Shown: positions 4,497-6,272 of the stretch, in pieces
How the letters are laid out: each line of letters begins with the position of its first letter
How positions within the stretch are numbered: position 1 is the stretch's first letter
DNA from: an uncultured Actinomyces sp.
GTDB taxonomy: Bacteria > Actinomycetota > Actinomycetes > Actinomycetales > Actinomycetaceae
Direction of reading: 5' to 3'
NCBI GenBank assembly: GCA_900554605.1
Contig: USHU01000067.1
Location: 1-6,272 of the forward strand
Length of the DNA: 6,272 nt
Made by a program: the position numbers and the translations under genes
The notes under the pieces: generated by a model
What the model was told of the DNA's origin: nothing
Databases searched by the model: none
What the model saw: the letters and a program-made list of their open reading frames with translations, nothing else

Positions 4497-6272
4497 TCAT
4501 GCAAACTTGCGACGCATCACCAAGCCGAGGCCACCCATACCGAGAGCAGCCAAAGCCACCAGCGCGGCCTCGGAACCGGTGCGTGCCAGTTTCTTACCCG
4601 CAACGCCCTTTGTCTTCGTCGCCGCAGCACCCGGCTGTTGCGCCGCGACAGGGCAGGTGACCTGAACGGTCAAGCCAGAGGCCTCGGGAACGACGGTTCC
4701 AAAGTCGGTCTCAACGGTGACGGGCAACGTGAGCACTCCCCCTTCGGGCTTGGCGGCGCATACCGACATCGGCAGCGAGGCCTTCAGAGTTGCCTGGCCT
4801 GCGCCATCGGTTGTGATAATCGAGGCCTCATCGGATGCGTGCTCTTCGCGCAGCGAGTTGTTGACGCTTGCATTAACGGCTACCGATCCGAAGGAGACCT
4901 TGACATTTTGGGTCTTCCCGGGACCTTCGGAGAAGGACAGGCCGCGCAAAGGCACGGTGAATTCCTGATCGGGAGCAACCGGATCGCTCGGGAGCGTCAC
5001 ACCAATTGCCTGCTTGAGGGTCGCAGCCTTGATGCCATTGTGCGTCCCCAGGTACTCGTTGAACTTATCGCGGTCGAGGTTACCCAAAACCGTCTTTGTT
5101 CCACGGGTCAGCGCAGGGAAGGTGTCACCGCCTGCGAGCAGGAAGGTCACCGATCCAACCGTGTACTCCTTGTTCATATCGATGGGCGCACCATTGACGA
5201 GCAGCGAGGTAATGCGCTCACCGTACGGCTTGGAAGGATCGTAGGTGTACTGGACATTCTTCGACAGCCCAAGCTTGAGCAGCGGACGCGAGTTCTGAGA
5301 GTTCAGGTTCGTCTTCCACTGCTCTTCCAGAGCATCCTTCACATCGGAACCCTTGATGGTCACGTATCCCAGCTCGTTCGAGAAGGGCATGACGTCGTAG
5401 CTCTGCTTGTAGGTGATGGTGCCATCGCTACCGGGTTCGAGATCTGCACGCAGACCGCCAGCATTGATCATGCCGATATCAACGGGGTTACCATCGGGTG
5501 TGCGGATTGTTTCACGCATCGCATCAGCTGCCAGGTTGCCCAGAGTCGACTCGATACCGCGGTTACCGCCCTTTTCGATGCTTCCATCGGGCGCCTCGAA
5601 AATGCCACGGTGGAAGCTCTCGGTGTAGCCCCGTGCCACAACTTGGGCACCGGCGACGGCCGAGGCCTGCTGTGCGCGGGTAACAACTGCCTTCGTCTGG
5701 GGATCTTCACCGCACTCGTAGACGGTTGCAGCGGGGATCAACTTGGTATCGGCCTTCACGACCTTTCCGGTCGCCGTATCGTAGGAGATCTGAATCAGGC
5801 CCAGGTTATCCGTGTAAGAACCGGAGGCAACACCCGCCAGAAGGGGGTTCTGAGAGGTGAGCTCAACCGCCGAATCGACATGGTCGAACTCGTAAGGAAC
5901 GTGCGTGTCGCCACCCATGAGACCGTCAACATCGGGGCCCATCTTCGGGTAGTTGTTCTTCACGTCATCATCAAGCATGGCGATGACGATCTGCGCGGTT
6001 CCATCCTGCTTGAGCTGTTTCGCCAGGGTGTTGATCTTGGCGATCGGGTCCTTGAAGGTCAGGCCCTGAGTGGTTCCGGGGCTGAGCTTGTAGGGAACGT
6101 CCTCGGCAATCGCACCGATGAAGGCGACCGTCACTCCCGAAGGAGAGGTCCACAGCTTGTACTCTCCCAGGTAAGGAGTGCCCGCTCCCCACGTTCCCAT
6201 TCCTTCAACGTTTGCCGCAAGGTAGGGGAAGTTCGTTTGAACAAATTCGGAGGGGTTTGAGCCATCGACGCG
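4497..6272 (-). CDS. Cell-wall-anchored 5'-nucleotidase/metallophosphatase, C-terminal part
   Basis: The gene runs off the window at 6272, leaving 591 residues (numbered here from the first codon, Arg1). The frame stays open past the Met at 6200, which is internal: the preceding residues contain FPYLAANVEG, a typical 5'-nucleotidase stretch. Part of the metallophosphatase domain covers about 1-135. The C-terminal nucleotide-binding domain follows (about 205-430), with GNLAADAMR, NAGGLR (270-275), MPFSN (295-299) and LAGGDTFPA (379-387). A probable beta-sandwich domain comes next (about 430-540), with Cys505 and Cys540. The end is a sorting signal: LARTG (562-566), a hydrophobic stretch and RRKFA. 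The family removes phosphate from nucleotides outside the cell, which fits the nucleoside importer downstream. Oddly, the family's GH(T/S)H metal motif reads GDTH (121-124), and the earlier histidine-containing loop reads IAMLDDD (97-103). Motifs I to III and the signal peptide lie outside the window. Confidence 0.93.
   Translation of the reverse strand, partial: RVDGSNPSEFVQTNFPYLAANVEGMGTWGAGTPYLGEYKLWTSPSGVTVAFIGAIAEDVPYKLSPGTTQGLTFKDPIAKINTLAKQLKQDGTAQIVIAMLDDDVKNNYPKMGPDVDGLMGGDTHVPYEFDHVDSAVELTSQNPLLAGVASGSYTDNLGLIQISYDTATGKVVKADTKLIPAATVYECGEDPQTKAVVTRAQQASAVAGAQVVARGYTESFHRGIFEAPDGSIEKGGNRGIESTLGNLAADAMRETIRTPDGNPVDIGMINAGGLRADLEPGSDGTITYKQSYDVMPFSNELGYVTIKGSDVKDALEEQWKTNLNSQNSRPLLKLGLSKNVQYTYDPSKPYGERITSLLVNGAPIDMNKEYTVGSVTFLLAGGDTFPALTRGTKTVLGNLDRDKFNEYLGTHNGIKAATLKQAIGVTLPSDPVAPDQEFTVPLRGLSFSEGPGKTQNVKVSFGSVAVNASVNNSLREEHASDEASIITTDGAGQATLKASLPMSVCAAKPEGGVLTLPVTVETDFGTVVPEASGLTVQVTCPVAAQQPGAAATKTKGVAGKKLARTGSEAALVALAALGMGGLGLVMRRKFA
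4500..4589 (-). other. LAxTG cell-wall sorting signal at the nucleotidase C-terminus
   Basis: The last 30 codons encode LARTG (codons 4589-4575), then SEA, a hydrophobic run rich in Ala, Leu and Gly, and a basic tail RRKFA. This three-part layout is the classic sortase substrate signal. The LAxTG form is known as the preferred site of class E sortases in actinobacteria such as Streptomyces, whereas class A sortases prefer LPxTG. The protein should therefore be cut between Thr and Gly and attached covalently to the cell wall. No sortase gene is in the window. Confidence 0.88.
4650..4988 (-). other. Extra beta-rich domain between the nucleotidase core and the wall anchor
   Basis: This section encodes about 113 residues with alternating polar and hydrophobic strands (for example VKVSFGSVAVNASV and GVLTLPVTVETDFGTVV). 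It has two cysteines about 35 residues apart (codons 4760-4758 and 4655-4653) that could form a disulphide outside the cell. It is not part of the standard 5'-nucleotidase core and may act as a spacer or binding module that holds the enzyme away from the wall. I do not recognise a specific family, so an Ig-like fold is a guess. Confidence 0.45.

Noticed and set aside
6198..6200. ATG at 6200 as the start of the nucleotidase
   Set aside because: The frame is open to the window edge and the residues before this Met include a typical family stretch (FPYLAANVEG). The Met is internal, with no signal peptide after it.
4407..6260. A 617-codon open frame on the plus strand, antisense to the nucleotidase
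   Set aside because: It begins with a GTG inside the hairpin and has no recognisable domain. Its product is rich in Arg, Gly and His, as expected from reading a GC-biased gene backwards. The minus-strand frame has clear family motifs.
1..6272. A new defence, mobile or RNA-based system
   Set aside because: All coding capacity is explained by a nucleotidase and a nucleoside ABC importer. No transposase, recombinase, repeat array, toxin-antitoxin pair or structured RNA beyond terminator-like hairpins was seen.

Overview
The window reads as part of a nucleoside scavenging locus of an actinobacterium. All five genes supported here lie on the minus strand, so transcription runs from the high-coordinate end to the low-coordinate end. 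The base composition looks moderately GC-rich by eye. A cell-wall sorting signal of the LAxTG type points to a Gram-positive actinobacterium. My best guess is the Actinomycetaceae (Actinomyces/Schaalia-like), but the family-level placement is inference and no species can be named.

Layout in order of transcription. (1) 6272-4497: the C-terminal part of a surface-anchored 5'-nucleotidase/metallophosphatase, whose N-terminus lies outside the window. (2) 4496-4180: a 317-bp intergenic stretch with a GC-rich hairpin that probably ends the nucleotidase transcript, followed by a leader with a palindrome and short repeats, where the promoter of the next unit should lie. (3) 4179-3076: a BMP/PnrA-type nucleoside-binding lipoprotein. 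(4) 3059-3020: a strong intrinsic terminator between the binding protein and the transporter genes. (5) 2971-1409: a double-domain ABC ATPase. (6) 1409-147: the first membrane permease. (7) 150-1: the first 50 codons of the second membrane permease, cut by the window edge. Genes 5 to 7 are tightly coupled, with overlapping stop and start codons.

Together the genes suggest a two-step pathway. The wall-attached nucleotidase would release nucleosides from external nucleotides. The lipoprotein would capture them, and the ATPase with two permeases would import them, as in the Bacillus YufNOPQ (NupNOPQ) and Treponema PnrABCDE type systems. This is a known type of system, not a new one.

The most unusual point is in the nucleotidase. 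Two positions where the UshA/CD73 family normally has metal-binding histidines both read as aspartate. By analogy with E. coli UshA they would be ligands of the same metal ion. Other points of interest are the terminator inside the apparent operon, the asymmetric ATP sites of the ATPase, and a candidate operator just upstream of the binding-protein gene. No mobile elements, CRISPR arrays, tRNA or rRNA genes were seen.
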